Part shown: positions 35,367 to 47,733 of the stretch, piece after piece
Layout: each line of letters begins with the position of its first letter
Position numbering within the stretch: position 1 is the first letter of the stretch
Assembly: GCF_000004075.3 (NCBI RefSeq)
Contig: NC_026660.2
Location: 21,331,498 to 21,395,497, forward strand
Direction: 5' to 3'
DNA: 64,000 nucleotides
Source of the DNA: Cucumis sativus
Taxonomy: Eukaryota; Streptophyta; Magnoliopsida; Cucurbitales; Cucurbitaceae
Made by a program: the position numbers and the translations under genes
Notes under the pieces: model-generated
Seen by the model: only the letters and a program-made list of their open reading frames with translations
Told to the model about the DNA's origin: nothing
Database searches by the model: none

Positions 35367-38300
35367 ATGGTGCATAAACCATGGAGAATAATTCCAAGGC
35401 CATTGCTCGAAACTGTCCTCAACAATCATTCACAGCATCATCGAGTCCCTCAACCTTTGATTCTTCATGGCCCCAGAGGCGTCGGCAAAACCACTCTCAT
35501 TCTCGAACGTAAGCTCTTCTAGTGTCTTTTCCTTTCCCCCAATTTATGACCGAATTGCTTATCTCATGATTCCTCATGTTTCTCAGGCCTCCTCGCCGAT
35601 TGGAACAAAGGCCCCCACTTATCTGGATATGTGGACTTTGCTGAAACTATCGAAGGTCATCACCCAATTTACGGCCAGTCCTTTCCCTGGGCATCTTGGT
35701 CCAATTGTCCGCCACCATCTCTGTCTAATTGCAGAATTAAACTTGAAAGTTGCCTTGAATCCATGGCTGAAAAGGGGGTTAAACTAGGCAGTATAACATC
35801 CCATCAAATATTCACCACCATGAACAAGTGGCACGGCCTGAATACGGCCCTTCGCCGTGTACTTCAGGTGGATAATGCTTCGAAAAGAGTGGTCTCGCGG
35901 AGAGCGTCCAGCTCGGCTTTGTGGGATCAAGCAGTTTTTGCACTATCTGCTCGATGTAATGCCGCTGAGCTTGATGGGGTACTAGAACTGGGTGAGGAAG
36001 GGAGGAGTATACCATTTGAAGAAGCTTCTTATTTTAGAGAAGCTTTTGTGGCGCTGAAATTGGCTAAGGAGTTGATCAGAATTCAGCAAGGTTGGCGAGC
36101 TAATGCCATTGCTGATTTGAATCGAACAGGCGGTTTTTCAACGTCCTTGGCACATTCCTGTACTGACTGGCCTTGTTTGTTGATAGAATTGCTGTCACAA
36201 GCTGCTGAAATCAATCATTTTCAGGTAAACATGTTGAAAACAGTTTGAGTGTTGATGTAGTTTAATCAATATTAGTGTCTTGATAAAGAGAAAGGATCCT
36301 CCCCCCCTCCCTCATTTCAGGGAGGGAGATGAATTATAGGCTAAAATTCCAAGGCGTTTTGTTGATTAAATTAAGAGACATTTCTTTTTAAAATCCGAAT
36401 CTTCAAGAGGAAATGAATCCAATGTTTCAATTTTGTCTTCAAAGCTTAGAGATGGGTATTACTTCACAATTTCATAATGATGATTTTGTTAAGCGTGATG
36501 AAATATGAACGGGAAATGGACTGTAACTCTTTTCTCTTGGTATGTTCTTGACAGCCAAAATTAATAATAAACAATGTTGATGTGTTACGAAATGCAAGTT
36601 TATCGGATGGTGATTCATCAGTCTGTGGATCAATGTATCATGACAGCCTAGTGTGGAGAATAATTGCTCTTGGTGCAAATGAAAGGTGCCTTCCTGTTAT
36701 ACTTGTAACGTCTGACAGGTAAGGTTAATTTGGCACACCCTTCAATTCTCTTAGATATACTGCTTCAATTGTCAAAACTTTAGAGAATGTAAACATTGGA
36801 TGCACTATCATATGATATATATTATTCTTTATCTGGGAGAATGCTAATTAAATAATGTTTCTTTAAAATATTTAATGTGAGATTGATTCTCCAGCCTAGT
36901 AATCTACATTGTGGTATTTGTTTCTGGTCATCTGATATGTTTAATTGAATTTAGCTTTCATAGTTAACAATATTTATTTCTTTGGATTTTATGGGGCGAG
37001 TGCAAGAAGCGTCTCTTTTGAGATTCTTTTTCTTATTTTGATAGTTTCATGAATCTGGTTACATTTACTGAGCTATTGGGAGCAAAACAAGACACCCCAT
37101 AAGCTTTTCACTCTCTACTATTTAGTTTCCAATAGTAAATCATTTTTGCACCTATAGGTGCTTGGGGTTTCCATTTATTCAATCAGAGGTTTCTTCTAAA
37201 AAAAAGGATATGAAACGATTTTATTGATTGTATGAAAATATTTAGCTATATTTTAGGTTTTTATATGTTTGAATCACACTTCATGTTCATAGATCTACTT
37301 TAGGTTTATATATGTTTGAATCATATGCCCTACATAGATCTATTTTTTTTCATCATTGCCTTCCTTTCCTTCTTGACAGCTACTATTCATACCGTGCTTA
37401 CATGGATTTTGGATTTCCAGATATTTTTATCTCACGTGAGGTAGTTTACGAAGGTTGCACTAATTTATCTTTGTTTCTTAACTCTATGTCATTTTTCCTA
37501 GGCTCCCATCATGGACATTATTTAATTATGGTTGAAATACCATTTTGGTCCCTCTACTCTAAGATTTGTTCAAAACAGTAGATATCCACTTCATCCTAGA
37601 CTTTTAGCCTTTTCCATCTTGTACAGTGTGTGTGTGTGTGTGTTTTCCGAACAAATGAATAAGTGAGCCCTTGCTTAATGGTTTAGGCAGTTGGTGCCTA
37701 TGCGGTTCAGTAATGTTGTGATTAGTGGTAATTTAATCTGATACTGAGATCTTAATATTAAAATTGCACATACACTTCTAGCTTAGTTCAACATTAACAT
37801 GGTTGCGGGGCCTTGATAATTGAAACTAAATTTTATATCTTTTATTTTGAGCATTATTCCCTTTTCATCATTTCAATAAAAGAATTGTTTCCTCTTCTTT
37901 ATTCTTTTTCTTTTTTAAAGTTAAAACAAAAACTGATCATAGATGAAGATAGGAGTGTTATGAATTTGTATAAAGAGATTGAGCAACCTCAATCTACAAC
38001 TTAAGCATTTAAGGTTAATAGTCTTGAACATATCAAGGAAACTTCTGAATGGATGCAGACATAAACAAAAAAAAAAAAGAAAGAAGGAATGTCTGCTTCA
38101 CATTTTATTAGTCTCTTCTTCTTCTTTGATTCAATAAGCATCCAAATGCTTAGAGTTCTTTTACTCGAGAATAATCATTCTATAACTCACCCTGTCAAGT
38201 TGGTTTGAGCTGCAGACTTTTGGATGGAGTCCTCAAGAGGCCAAACTGCATATGGTTCCTGATTATTTCAGCGATGCAGAGGTAAGTAACTGCTGCATAT

Positions 38301-41300
38301 CTTAAAGAACTCTATTCTTGAGAGCTGTAATTGAGATGCAAGAGTTTGAATTTAATATAGCAGTGGAAGAAGATTGAATATATCAATGTATGACTAAATA
38401 ATGTTATAAAGCTTGTCTGCTCTTGGGATTTAACTTTCTTTGTCTCTTCTTTTGCAAGTTTTTCACATTAGAATACCTTTACTGCACTTCTGCTCTACCT
38501 TGAATTACAATTATTCCTAGACTACATTATTTCTCTCTAAATTGTAGTGGAAGCTGATTGCTGAGGTGCTTGGCCCGAACCCTCGACACCTATTCGAGCT
38601 TTACGCTCTTAAACAAGGCAATTACTTTAACAAAATGTAAGAATGAGATGTTTTTTTTATTCTCATTACTGCAATACCTAGAAACTTTATGGATTCTTGG
38701 CCACTTGAATGGTGCAGCAAGCTTTATCTGAGTGGTCCTGAAGTATGAAATATTTGGCGTTCACAATTGTTATGCATAAGAAGCTCTGTTGATGACTGCT
38801 ATTGAGTTTGTTGCCTACTAATTGGAAACATTGTTTTCATTTCTGTGCATGCATCCTCGTGCCAGAAAGTTAATTGAATGTGCAGAAGTTCTTTCATTTG
38901 CTCCATGAAAATATATTTTTCTTTTTTTTTTTAAAATATTTCATTGTATATTTAGAATTCATTATTTGAAAACATCCTTGTCATAGAATCCACTGGAACT
39001 GTTTAAAATTGATTCAGTTCTCTGCTTGTATGGAGTATTTGATTCAGATAAAACTGAAAGTGAGTCCATATGGAATTTGATTATGACTAAATTTTATGTT
39101 TGACTAAAGGGAAAGGGATCATAATTTTGGCACAATCGAGGATATCGTAGATGCATACTTGGCATACTTGCAAGTAAGTATGTGAAGACAGGTTTACCTA
39201 GTATTCTTTAACCGTCGATCAGTCAACTAACATGTTGACTTGCTATTTCTCATTATCGTCTCCACTATTTGTATATTGTTAGATAATGATTAGATATCTA
39301 ACGCTTTGTAAGGCTGGAAGATATTTCAATTAAGTTAAAATTCTTTCAATAGCTTGTTATTGTGCACGATTTTTCACTTCTTTTTCTGGGAATTAAAGTA
39401 TTGGGGTTTGATTAAGCTAGACAAAATAGGCATTAGTATCCCTGTTATAATTATCTTGCATGATAGTTTGGAGGTGTTTTCCGGTGCGTTGGATGTACCT
39501 ATTAACCAGCTTAATTTGTCTATGCCTATGTTTTATTTTCATATTCTTCTTCAGACAGTCTATTCCTACAATGACGCATGCACGCTATTTTACTTTACTT
39601 ATTTCTTTTAGTTGCACAAAACTTAATTTAGCGTCCTTCTACTTATGTTTCTTTATTTTAAGGTGACAGTGGTAAATCCTGCCATGGATAGAGCACTAGC
39701 ACTCCTGCAAGCACATGTTGTTAATGTGCGAAATGGACTGGTTTCAAAAGATAGATTACGCTTTGGTGCACCTTGGAGGCATCCTCCTCAGAGTGCCGAT
39801 CCACACTTGAGCTTGGACTGGGCAAAGATTCAGCTGATGGATTTTGTACATTCTCTTGTGGATGCGGAATTTGGGGTAATTATCTGTGTTTTGGCGCAAA
39901 AATTGCCAGTTGTAAATGCTTCCTATTGTGTTGCATGGCTCTTGAATCATTTTGCATGTATGTAACAGAGGAGAGGTTTTTGCGTCTTAACAGGTGTAGA
40001 ATTACTTTATTCGTTCTTCTTTGCCACCATATTTTATCTTACCATTGTGCATATTTAATCTGTGGTTTCTTTTGTTTACATTTGAAATGTTTAGATCAAA
40101 CAATTTCAAGGTGTGTTTGGCCCAAGGAATTTGAAAGTAGTAGTAGGGAATTAGGAAGTTGTGAACTCTGCTACTTGTTTGGCCTAAGGAGTTTGTGGGT
40201 ACCACCATTAAAAGACATCAATTTTATAACTTATCAACTTCTTACACTATAGGCCTTCGGAGTTCACAACTTTCTAAATTTTATAATTCATTACTTCTCC
40301 CTAAAAAAGACTTAAATGAGATTTCAGATTTATTTATTTTAAAAGATAAATTCGTAATGGAGTGAAAATAATAACAATAATAAAAAAGGAGGATAGAGAA
40401 TAGGATAGAAGATAACAGCGAATATAAATTAATTAAAACTTGAATGTCCCCTGTACTAAAACTATTATTTTAGTGTTTATTCCTCATTCAAATTTTGTAC
40501 TGTTGTCGTTAGGTTAACTATCTTGCTGACTGTAGCCTTGAAATCTTTGATGATCCTTCTGTTGTTGCCTTGACTGAGGTTAGCCTTCTTCCACTAATGA
40601 TGTTTTCTTAATTGTGAGCTTCCTTATTGATAATTGGTATGGTTCATATAAATTTTCTGTTTACTTTTTTAACAAAACAGTCGAGTTTTAATTTTCTCAT
40701 TGTACAGTGTGTATTTATTTAATTTGGGAAATTAAGTTTCACTTAAATGTTTGTTACTTTTACTCCTTTTTAAAATTAGAAACCTAATGTATGTTAGTTT
40801 AGTTTACTCCATGTACTTGGGTTAAGAAAATTAATCTTTTCTTGATCTGCTAAAAATTTTCTTCTTTTTGTGTGAGTTCTCCAACATCATAATTCAATGG
40901 CCGTTTGGGCAAACAATGGTTCTTAAAGAAGTAGTGAGTAAATGGAAATTACTCCGTGTAGGCTTTACTATGGTGATTTATTGATAAAACCAAACTGCAT
41001 AGGAATTGGATAAGATTTAGTTGTTTCCAATCATAAAAAAGGATAGGATAGTTCATTATTAATTTTATTCTACTGCTGTTATCTAGTTCTAATCCTGAAA
41101 CTTAAATCAACACACCTATTTCCTCCCACGTGATCTGTCTTGCCTCTTGAAGGTCGGTTTGCTTTATACTCAACGTGATCCATCCTTCATGCGGCCAGTA
41201 TCTAGAGGAATTCAAAGATGTCTAGTACGATGGTAAGTGGACCTTCTTGTCTATCATTCTGAAGGGAGAAGCAACAATATGAATTTAAATTGAAACCTTC

Positions 41301-41428
41301 TCTTGTTCTTCAGGCTTGTCCAACAGCAACTTCAACTTAGTTCTAAACGTAGTCTTCAGTATCTGTGGCAGAGAATTATACGGGGACGTAGCTACCGCCA
41401 TCTCATGCTAGAAGTGGGATATAAATAG
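35367..41428 (+). CDS. P-loop NTPase (ATPase_2/AAA-like) protein of unknown function, 565 aa
   Basis: Eleven exons join in phase: 35367-35508, 35587-36224, 36555-36718, 37380-37440, 38216-38281, 38548-38636, 39110-39173, 39663-39875, 40513-40578, 41153-41232 and 41314-41428. The start MVHKPWRIIPRPLLETVLNN leads to a Walker A loop GPRGVGKT at residues 35-42. A second strand LIINNVDVL (about 263-271) sits where Walker B is expected but has Asn-Asn in place of Asp-Glu. LPVILVTSDS (near 306-315) looks like sensor 1. The C-terminal half is helical, with no other domain I know. The layout fits the archaeal-ATPase/STAND-like P-loop class, with ATP binding likely and hydrolysis doubtful. Cellular role and location are unknown. 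Intron 8 carries a MITE, and a LINE fragment lies 300 bp past the stop. Confidence 0.85.
40105..40290. mobile_element. MITE-like foldback element in intron 8 of the P-loop gene
   Basis: TTAGGAAGTTGTGAACTC (40151-40168) is inverted at 40260-40277 with one mismatch. The phrase GTTTGGCC-AAGGA occurs twice in direct orientation (40116-40128 and 40178-40190), and AGGCCTTCGG-like sequence occurs near the other arm. It has no coding capacity. The outer ends and target duplication were not fixed. Confidence 0.6.
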
Positions 41429-41724
41429 ACCCTGTTATTAGGTGAGCTTTTTAAATTTACTACTTTTAGTTTAATACTTCGAAAATAAAATAGCAGTAAA
41501 AAAAGTTACCATAGTTTGCAAAATATTCATCAAGTTGAACTCTTATCCTTGCCCCACTATCATCTAAGCTTCATTTTTCTTTGACACCGTTGACAAAAAT
41601 CAACTATAAGTAGGAAAATGAACTGAAGTAAAAGAAAAGAAAATAACTTTAGCAGGAAAATTACATTCATGGAAAGTTAATGAACATGCAACTTGTCATT
41701 TAAACCTTCCCACTAACCTGTTTT

Positions 41725-42490
41725 GGCTTTCATTGGGAGGTAACCCTAGAAGTGAATCCTTTTGGAGTCCAATGTTGGCAAATGTTCGAAAGCAGTTATT
41801 TTGCTGGAAAAAGGGCTTTCTTTTCTGGATGGGGGGCAGGTTTACTCTTATCCAATCAATGTTGAGTGGTATCCCTACGTGTACTTTCTTTCTTCATTTA
41901 GAATTCCTGAAGCATTGAACAATAGAGATGAAAGAAATTATGAAAAATTTCTTATGGGAAAAGGAGGTCAAGGGGGAGGTTTGCATCTGATTAATTGGGA
42001 GGTGGTCTTGAAACCACTGAAGCTCGGTGGTTCAGGCATTGGATACTTGAGACGTCGAAACAAGATTTTGTTCTGCTTGGAACCAATGCCTTGTGGCATA
42101 AGTTAAAGTGAACAGATATGGTCCAAACCCTTTTGAATGGTTGTGAACCTCTAGAGCTTGGGGCTTCTCTGAATGTCTATGTAAGGCAATTATGTTGGGC
42201 TTTATTTCCTTGTAGTTTCTTAAATGGTCTTTTGGGGATGGTACTGAGGTTTGTTTTGGGAAAGATTGTCAGTTTGCTCTGGTTGTTTGGGAGCGTTGTT
42301 GGGCCCCTTTCGTGATTAGTTAGTTTCAGAACAAAGGTGACAGTGCTATGATTTAAGAGATTCAAATCTCCCTTTACGTGAGGAAGGTAGCGCTCTTTGG
42401 CCGTCGGGATATCTTTGTTATTTTTTGGGGTCTGTGGTTGGCAAGGAATGGGAGAATTTTTAGAGGTGTGGAGTGAGGCTTGCAGTACTA
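41725..42490 (+). mobile_element. LINE (non-LTR retrotransposon) 3' fragment, decayed
   Basis: The translation in shifting frames matches the C-terminal part of plant LINE reverse transcriptase. LGGNPRSESFW and WKKGFLFWMGGRFTLIQSML come first, then SGIP, a match to the LWE-G...HLINWEVV region, LGGSGIGYLRRRNK, and a zinc-knuckle-like tail (FGDGTEVCFGKD, then LWLARNGRIFRGVE). Frames change several times and stops are present, so it is dead. It is 5'-truncated, as LINE copies usually are, and lies in the same orientation as the P-loop gene. A poly-A tail was not clear. Confidence 0.85.
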
Positions 42491-43665
42491 TAAGGAAAAA
42501 AATAATTATCTTTTTGATACGTGTGACTACTATCTGGACCAGCTTCTGCGTATCTCAATTAATCTGACAAGACAACTCTACAACATTTTAGTGCCAAGGA
42601 AATTTGTAGAATATTGAATTATAGTTAGGTGTCTACCGTGGATTGAATAAATAACTGAATCACAACTATATCACAGTAGAATAAAAATAGGAAACCAAAA
42701 GAAAACTAAGAATGAGTTAATTAATATCTTCTTTGCAAGAATTCAGTAGTGTTTGAACTTCTTAAAGAAAACGTCCAAGGGAAAGCTTGAATTTTAGATC
42801 TCTCTTATTACACAATGTCATAACCCATCCTAGAAAAAAGTATGCTATCAAGGAAACTTTTAGTATATGTCAACTATTTCAAGGCATGTGTCCTCAACAA
42901 AAGGTTGGAGGTTTGAATACTCCCATTCTACTTGTTGAACTTGAAAAAAGAGTTAATAGAGGAGGACGAGAAAGATAATTGAAACAGTTTACACACAAAT
43001 TATTGGGAATTTATGTGAGATATAAATAAATACAGAATAAATTAAATTATATCTAAAACTTCCACCTTACCAGTTAGAGTCGAATAAGCAATGAATTATA
43101 AAATTGTAAATATTAAAGCAAAGGGAAAGAGGAAAACAACACTGAAAAATGTACTGGTTTGTCTCAAACTCGCCACTACGTCCAATCTTCTGAGCTAGAA
43201 GTTCTACTATGATGGAGATTCCAAAGAACCTTCAAACAAATGCTACAAATCTCTCCTCCCTAAAAGCCCAACATGAACTATTTGTATCTAGTACCACAGT
43301 CAATAGCTTGGAATAAATATTAAGAAAAATCGACTCAAATAAAAATACACATTGTATTTTACTCAAATAGGCTCACTTAATACCGAAGAAAAATAAACCT
43401 TGCTCTCAGCTTTATTATTCAACAGCAAATTGAGGCTCACTTGACCTTTTCTTCTAAATTTCTCTTCCTTTAATAGATGGAAGTCCACCACCCAAATTTC
43501 TTTCTTAAAATGAAGCCTGCAAAATTAACCAATAAAAACATTTCCTTCTTGGTTTAATAAATAAGATGATTGGACCTTTGATAAATGGGCTCCAAAATAA
43601 CAATTCAACAAAAGAATTTCCTTCATTTCACACATATGCTTCTGGTGGGTTGATTTCAATTTGGA
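42491..43665. other. Intergenic DNA between LINE fragment and solo LTR
   Basis: AT-rich sequence with no recognised gene. 42860-42930 contains a GGTTTGAATACTCC phrase that weakly resembles a tRNA B box; it was not called as a SINE. Confidence 0.4.
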
Positions 43666-43670
43666 GATTC

Positions 43671-44065
43671 TGTAAGACCCCCAATTATCCATACTTATAG
43701 GAGGAAGGGTAGAAAAGTAACTGCACAGGGAATTATTATGGAGAAATGATTGGAAGGACGTTCTGAGTGGTAGGGCCCACTGGGCTGAGGAATATGTGAG
43801 TCTATAAATAGGATTATTAGGTTGGAGTAGCTAGGGTATTTTTAACTTTTAGGAGGTAGGGCTACAGCAGCCACCAGGGTCTCTTAAAACCAAGAGGCTG
43901 GTATGATCTTTTCTGCATTTTTCCTTGTTGTTTCTTGTTATTTCTTTTCATCTTGTGAATCTGGATCATTTGGCTTTATATATAAATAAAGTAAACCAGA
44001 GTACCGCCTCTGTTTAAGCCATTTATACAGTCCTTTCAGTCTAAATTATTGTTAGTATCCTAACA
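43671..44065 (+). mobile_element. Solo LTR (395 bp) with 5-bp target-site duplication
   Basis: The element runs from TGTAAGACCCCC to CCTAACA and is flanked by GATTC at both 43666-43670 and 44066-44070. Inside it has a TATA-like TCTATAAATAGG near 43801 and a downstream AATAAA region near 43985. No internal domain is present, so it is what remains after recombination between two LTRs. TGTAAGACCC-type starts are common in Gypsy elements, but copia cannot be excluded. The intact duplication suggests a moderately young insertion. Confidence 0.85.
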
Positions 44066-44070
44066 GATTC

Positions 44071-47000
44071 ATCCCCACAATTCCCGACACAACCTCGACT
44101 TAATATCAATCGACTAAAGTCTCTTTCCACTACAACGATTATACCACAAAACGGGGATGATTCTTCTGCGGGAATAGAATTCACTTCTCACTCCATATCA
44201 TTCATTTGTTCAGAGAGTAGGATCCACTTGTCAAGGGAAGAGAAACCAAAGAAGCAACATGACAAAATAAGAACCGAGAAGAAGAGATCTTAATTTGAAC
44301 CTTTTCCTTGAACTGAATTTTGCGTCTATTACTAATTCCATGCAAGTTTTCCACATTTCTTTCTTTATTTCATTTATAACCGTGAATCTTCGGACAACTT
44401 ACTAGTACCTGATCAAATAGGTAACATCATGATCCTAAATATTTAGCATGATGAAACTTGTAAGATTTTTTATAACTTTGTTAAATGTCATCAAGGTTTC
44501 AACCCAACCACAAACATTTCTGTCTTACAACTTTGCCCTAATTCTAGAACAAGTTCAAGGAAACAATTACGTCATACGCCTTTTTTGGCATATAATATCT
44601 GAGTTTGTATGTTGTGCCTTTGATCAAACATGGCGGTCAATTTCTTTCAGATTTTCTTTAACGATGGCATATTCAGAAGAGAGCAGGATATGACACCTTT
44701 CAGTTTGAAATACAAAAATGTAAGTTGCTAATTGCATAAGCGAATTATTGTTGTGGCATAGTTTGAAACCATTTTTTTTGTTTGCTTTTTGGGGTTTGGA
44801 GATAGCATTCATCGACACACTATCACCTACAGCTGAAGCTAATATATATATTGACACATCGATTATGGAGTTTCACCCACCTATCATCATAAATTTCTTT
44901 ACCTTCATTTCATTCTTGATGATCGAATCTGAATTGTATGCATATGGTTGCTCAGTTTTTTACTAAAGAAATTTGTGAATATGGGAACAGAGTCTCGTGT
45001 ACTTTTATAAGCACCTCGATTTTTCACTTGTTCTCTTGTGAAAATGGGGCTTCTAATTATTTGGAGTGCTATTTACCATAACGTATAAGATATTACACTT
45101 GAGCATTACTATTCAAGCACACTATTTTCTTATTAATTCAGAGTTTTCTTTATCGGCACAGGTATGGGTAGATTTAGGGACTGACTCAATAATTTCAATA
45201 TAAGGTTAGAGCTACCCTTTCTTGATTTCTCATATGGCGTGTGGTCACTCTTTGATTAGATTGTCTTCCCTCTTTTCTAAACTAATTTTTTTTCTACATT
45301 AGTTATTATTATCCTTGATTAATTTGGGAGATATATCGATCACGGAACTTAGTGACCCTTGTTCCTTCATTGCCAATTATTTTACCTGTGTCATCAGCTT
45401 CACTTGTAATGTGAGTCTAATTACTGTTGAAAACTGGTTTGATTGCAGGAACAGAGCTTCCAGGCGCAGCTGTGATACTAACATTGTGGATTATTTATTC
45501 AATTTTCCAAGTGGAAGGTTTTCATTGAAATTGTGTATTAAAAAACTTTTAGAATGGTAGAGAGATATATTTGTAGTTGGATTCATAATGGGGGCATAAT
45601 AAGAGAAAAGTTACCTTTTCTAGAGAAGGTGGGTAAAGATCAATACAGGATTTTTTTAATATTCATTTTCTTTTCCGTAGAAATGAAATTATTGAAAGGA
45701 GTGTATAGAAACAGCTTTTTTGGAGTCACTGTTCACCCTAATTTCATTATGTCCAATTTCAACTTTTTGGACAAAAGGTGGGTCTGAAACCAGCCCCCTC
45801 AAATTAAGTAGGAAGGAGACGTGCCGGATTTATTGGCTTTTGTCTTATTTTTATTTAAATTAACTCTCGCCGCAAAGGAGCAGAAAATTGCCATGATTAT
45901 GGTTATGGTAACTAGCCTGCACACTGGCCTCAATTAAGAATGTAGTGGCCTCTCCCTTCCAAGTTTACTTGGCCTTTATTCGTCTTTCCTGAGATGAGAG
46001 GAGTTCCTTAAAGTAGAAAAGTAGCACGCTGTAGTTTTCAAGGTTTTTATTTTGACCATTTCAAATTCATATGAGCTATCATGTTCATTTGAGGACAATC
46101 TCGATATGAATACATGATTTTGATGTTCAAATAACATCCCTTGTATTGTCTAAAAGGTGTCACTTCAAGATTCTTTTTCTCCCAGAATTAGATTTGTGTT
46201 TCTGAAAGGATTTAAGCTTAGAAATGGGAGAGATGATGATAACCACCCAACACTATCATGTGTTCATGTGTCACCTACCCAAAAGATTATTCTGTATTAA
46301 CAATAATTTTCTGCAGGTTTGAGATACTAGACATCATGCAGTTAGTTCAGATGGTGGGCTTTCGTTTTTTTGTAGTTCAAAGGAAGTGGAGTGAAAGATT
46401 TGAACCTCTTACATTTGGTCAAAGACACAAGGTTTGATTTGGACTAATTAGTATATGCATTAAGGCCATACATTATACACTATTTCTATTTATTACAGGT
46501 TTAGAAGGTAAATGGTGTATTCTCGCCAGACACGGTTAGCTTGAATGGCGCATAGGTCTGCGTTTTCCCGCTCAAATAGAGGCACTAATTTGAATTAGGT
46601 ACTTTCCAACCCACCTGAAGTCTTTGTTAGTGATAGAGATAGAGTTATGAGTTAGAGAGAGAAATGTCAATTGTCAACAGAGCAATCAAACATGGCGGGT
46701 CCCCTTTTCCATATAGATCGAGATCGATGCCTGCACGTTTATTGCTTTACTCTCTCTTCATTGCCTGCTGCGGCGCGCTCCCCTCCACTCCAATGCTAAC
46801 CACAAAGTCTTTGATCAATCACCTCATTCAATTCAACTTCACAAGCTTCCCTTAGAACCAACTTCTTCAGTTCAGATATGGAATTGGAATGAATGGCAGA
46901 CATGGCATGGCCCTTCATTCTACTTCCGAGTGTCTCTCTTCTTCACCTCCACTCGATATTGGCGGACTTCTTTCAGCTCAGTTAATGACGTCCTATCCCT

Positions 47001-47223
47001 GAAGATCTACAGAAAACCCAAAACTGGTTAGTAGGATCATTATCTCTTTCATGAAAAACCAACTTTTCTTTTCTTGATTTTGCACCTTTGTTTTGAAAAG
47101 ACATTGTTTGAGGCATTCTTCTTTGTGGGTATCTCTGGTTTATTCTCTGTTTCATTTCACACCATAATCCCTTTTCGGGGTTCGTTGTGTCAGATTGGTA
47201 TCTAGACGAAATTTGAAGAGGAA
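44071..47223. other. Intergenic DNA upstream of the RING gene
   Basis: Mostly AT-rich. One exon-like segment at 45450-45528 is discussed in the findings. 46640-47220 is less AT-rich and may hold the RING gene's promoter and a 5' UTR intron (possible donor near 47025, possible acceptor ending near 47193). The 63-codon frame at 46664 has no recognisable feature. Confidence 0.4.
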
Positions 47224-47733
47224 ATGGAGCGGGCTAATCGAAGGCGGAGATGGACAAATTTAAGGCAACGGCTAGGATTGAAGGGGATGGGGTGCTGTAG
47301 AGGTTCATGGAGTCCAACATCGTCAACTTTGACAATGATTGAAGGGTTTAGCTTAAGCCTTCATGGAAGCAGCCGCAGTCAAGGAGAAGATGGGGGTCGG
47401 AGCTCAGCAGCTTCCGGTATGAACTTGGCGATGGCTCTGGCGGCGGAGAGAAATTTGAGGAATGACGAAGGAGGCCCCACGGGGGGTAGTGATGTGAAAT
47501 CACTGATGAGATTGTTTGAAGAAATGGACGGTGGGGATTGGAAAACAAAAAGAAAGGAAAGTGAGAATAACGGTGATTGGATGTGCTGCGTGTGCATGGA
47601 AAGGAGTAAAGGCGCGGCTTTTATTCCCTGTGGACACACCTTCTGTAGGGTATGTTCTAGGGAACTATGGCTTAACAGAGGCACGTGTCCCATCTGCAGC
47701 CGTTCGATCATTGAGATTCTTGACATTTTTTAA
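47224..47733 (+). CDS. RING-HC (C3HC4) protein, putative E3 ubiquitin ligase, 169 aa
   Basis: A single exon starts MERANRRRRWTNLRQRLGLK. The N-terminus is basic and the middle is Ser/Gly-rich. The last 50 residues form a RING-HC domain with ligands C121, C124, C136, H138, C141, C144, C155 and C158, within CVCMERSKGAAFIPCGHTFC and CPICSRSI. RING-HC proteins transfer ubiquitin from an E2 to a substrate; the substrate here is unknown. The RING sits at the extreme C-terminus, with only ten residues after the last Cys-containing motif. No membrane segment is seen, so it is likely soluble. The transcript may have a non-coding first exon upstream. Confidence 0.9.
   Translation: MERANRRRRWTNLRQRLGLKGMGCCRGSWSPTSSTLTMIEGFSLSLHGSSRSQGEDGGRSSAASGMNLAMALAAERNLRNDEGGPTGGSDVKSLMRLFEEMDGGDWKTKRKESENNGDWMCCVCMERSKGAAFIPCGHTFCRVCSRELWLNRGTCPICSRSIIEILDIF

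Noticed and set aside
35467-35787. 106-codon frame starting MAPEASAKPLSFSN
   Set aside because: Reads exon 1, intron 1 and exon 2 of the P-loop gene in the wrong frame.
42850-42975. Possible tRNA-derived SINE (GGTTTGAATACTCC resembling a B box)
   Set aside because: No matching A box at the right distance, no tail and no target duplication seen.
46664-46855. 63-codon frame MSIVNRAIKHGG
   Set aside because: No domain and no splice link to the RING gene; may be upstream transcript sequence.
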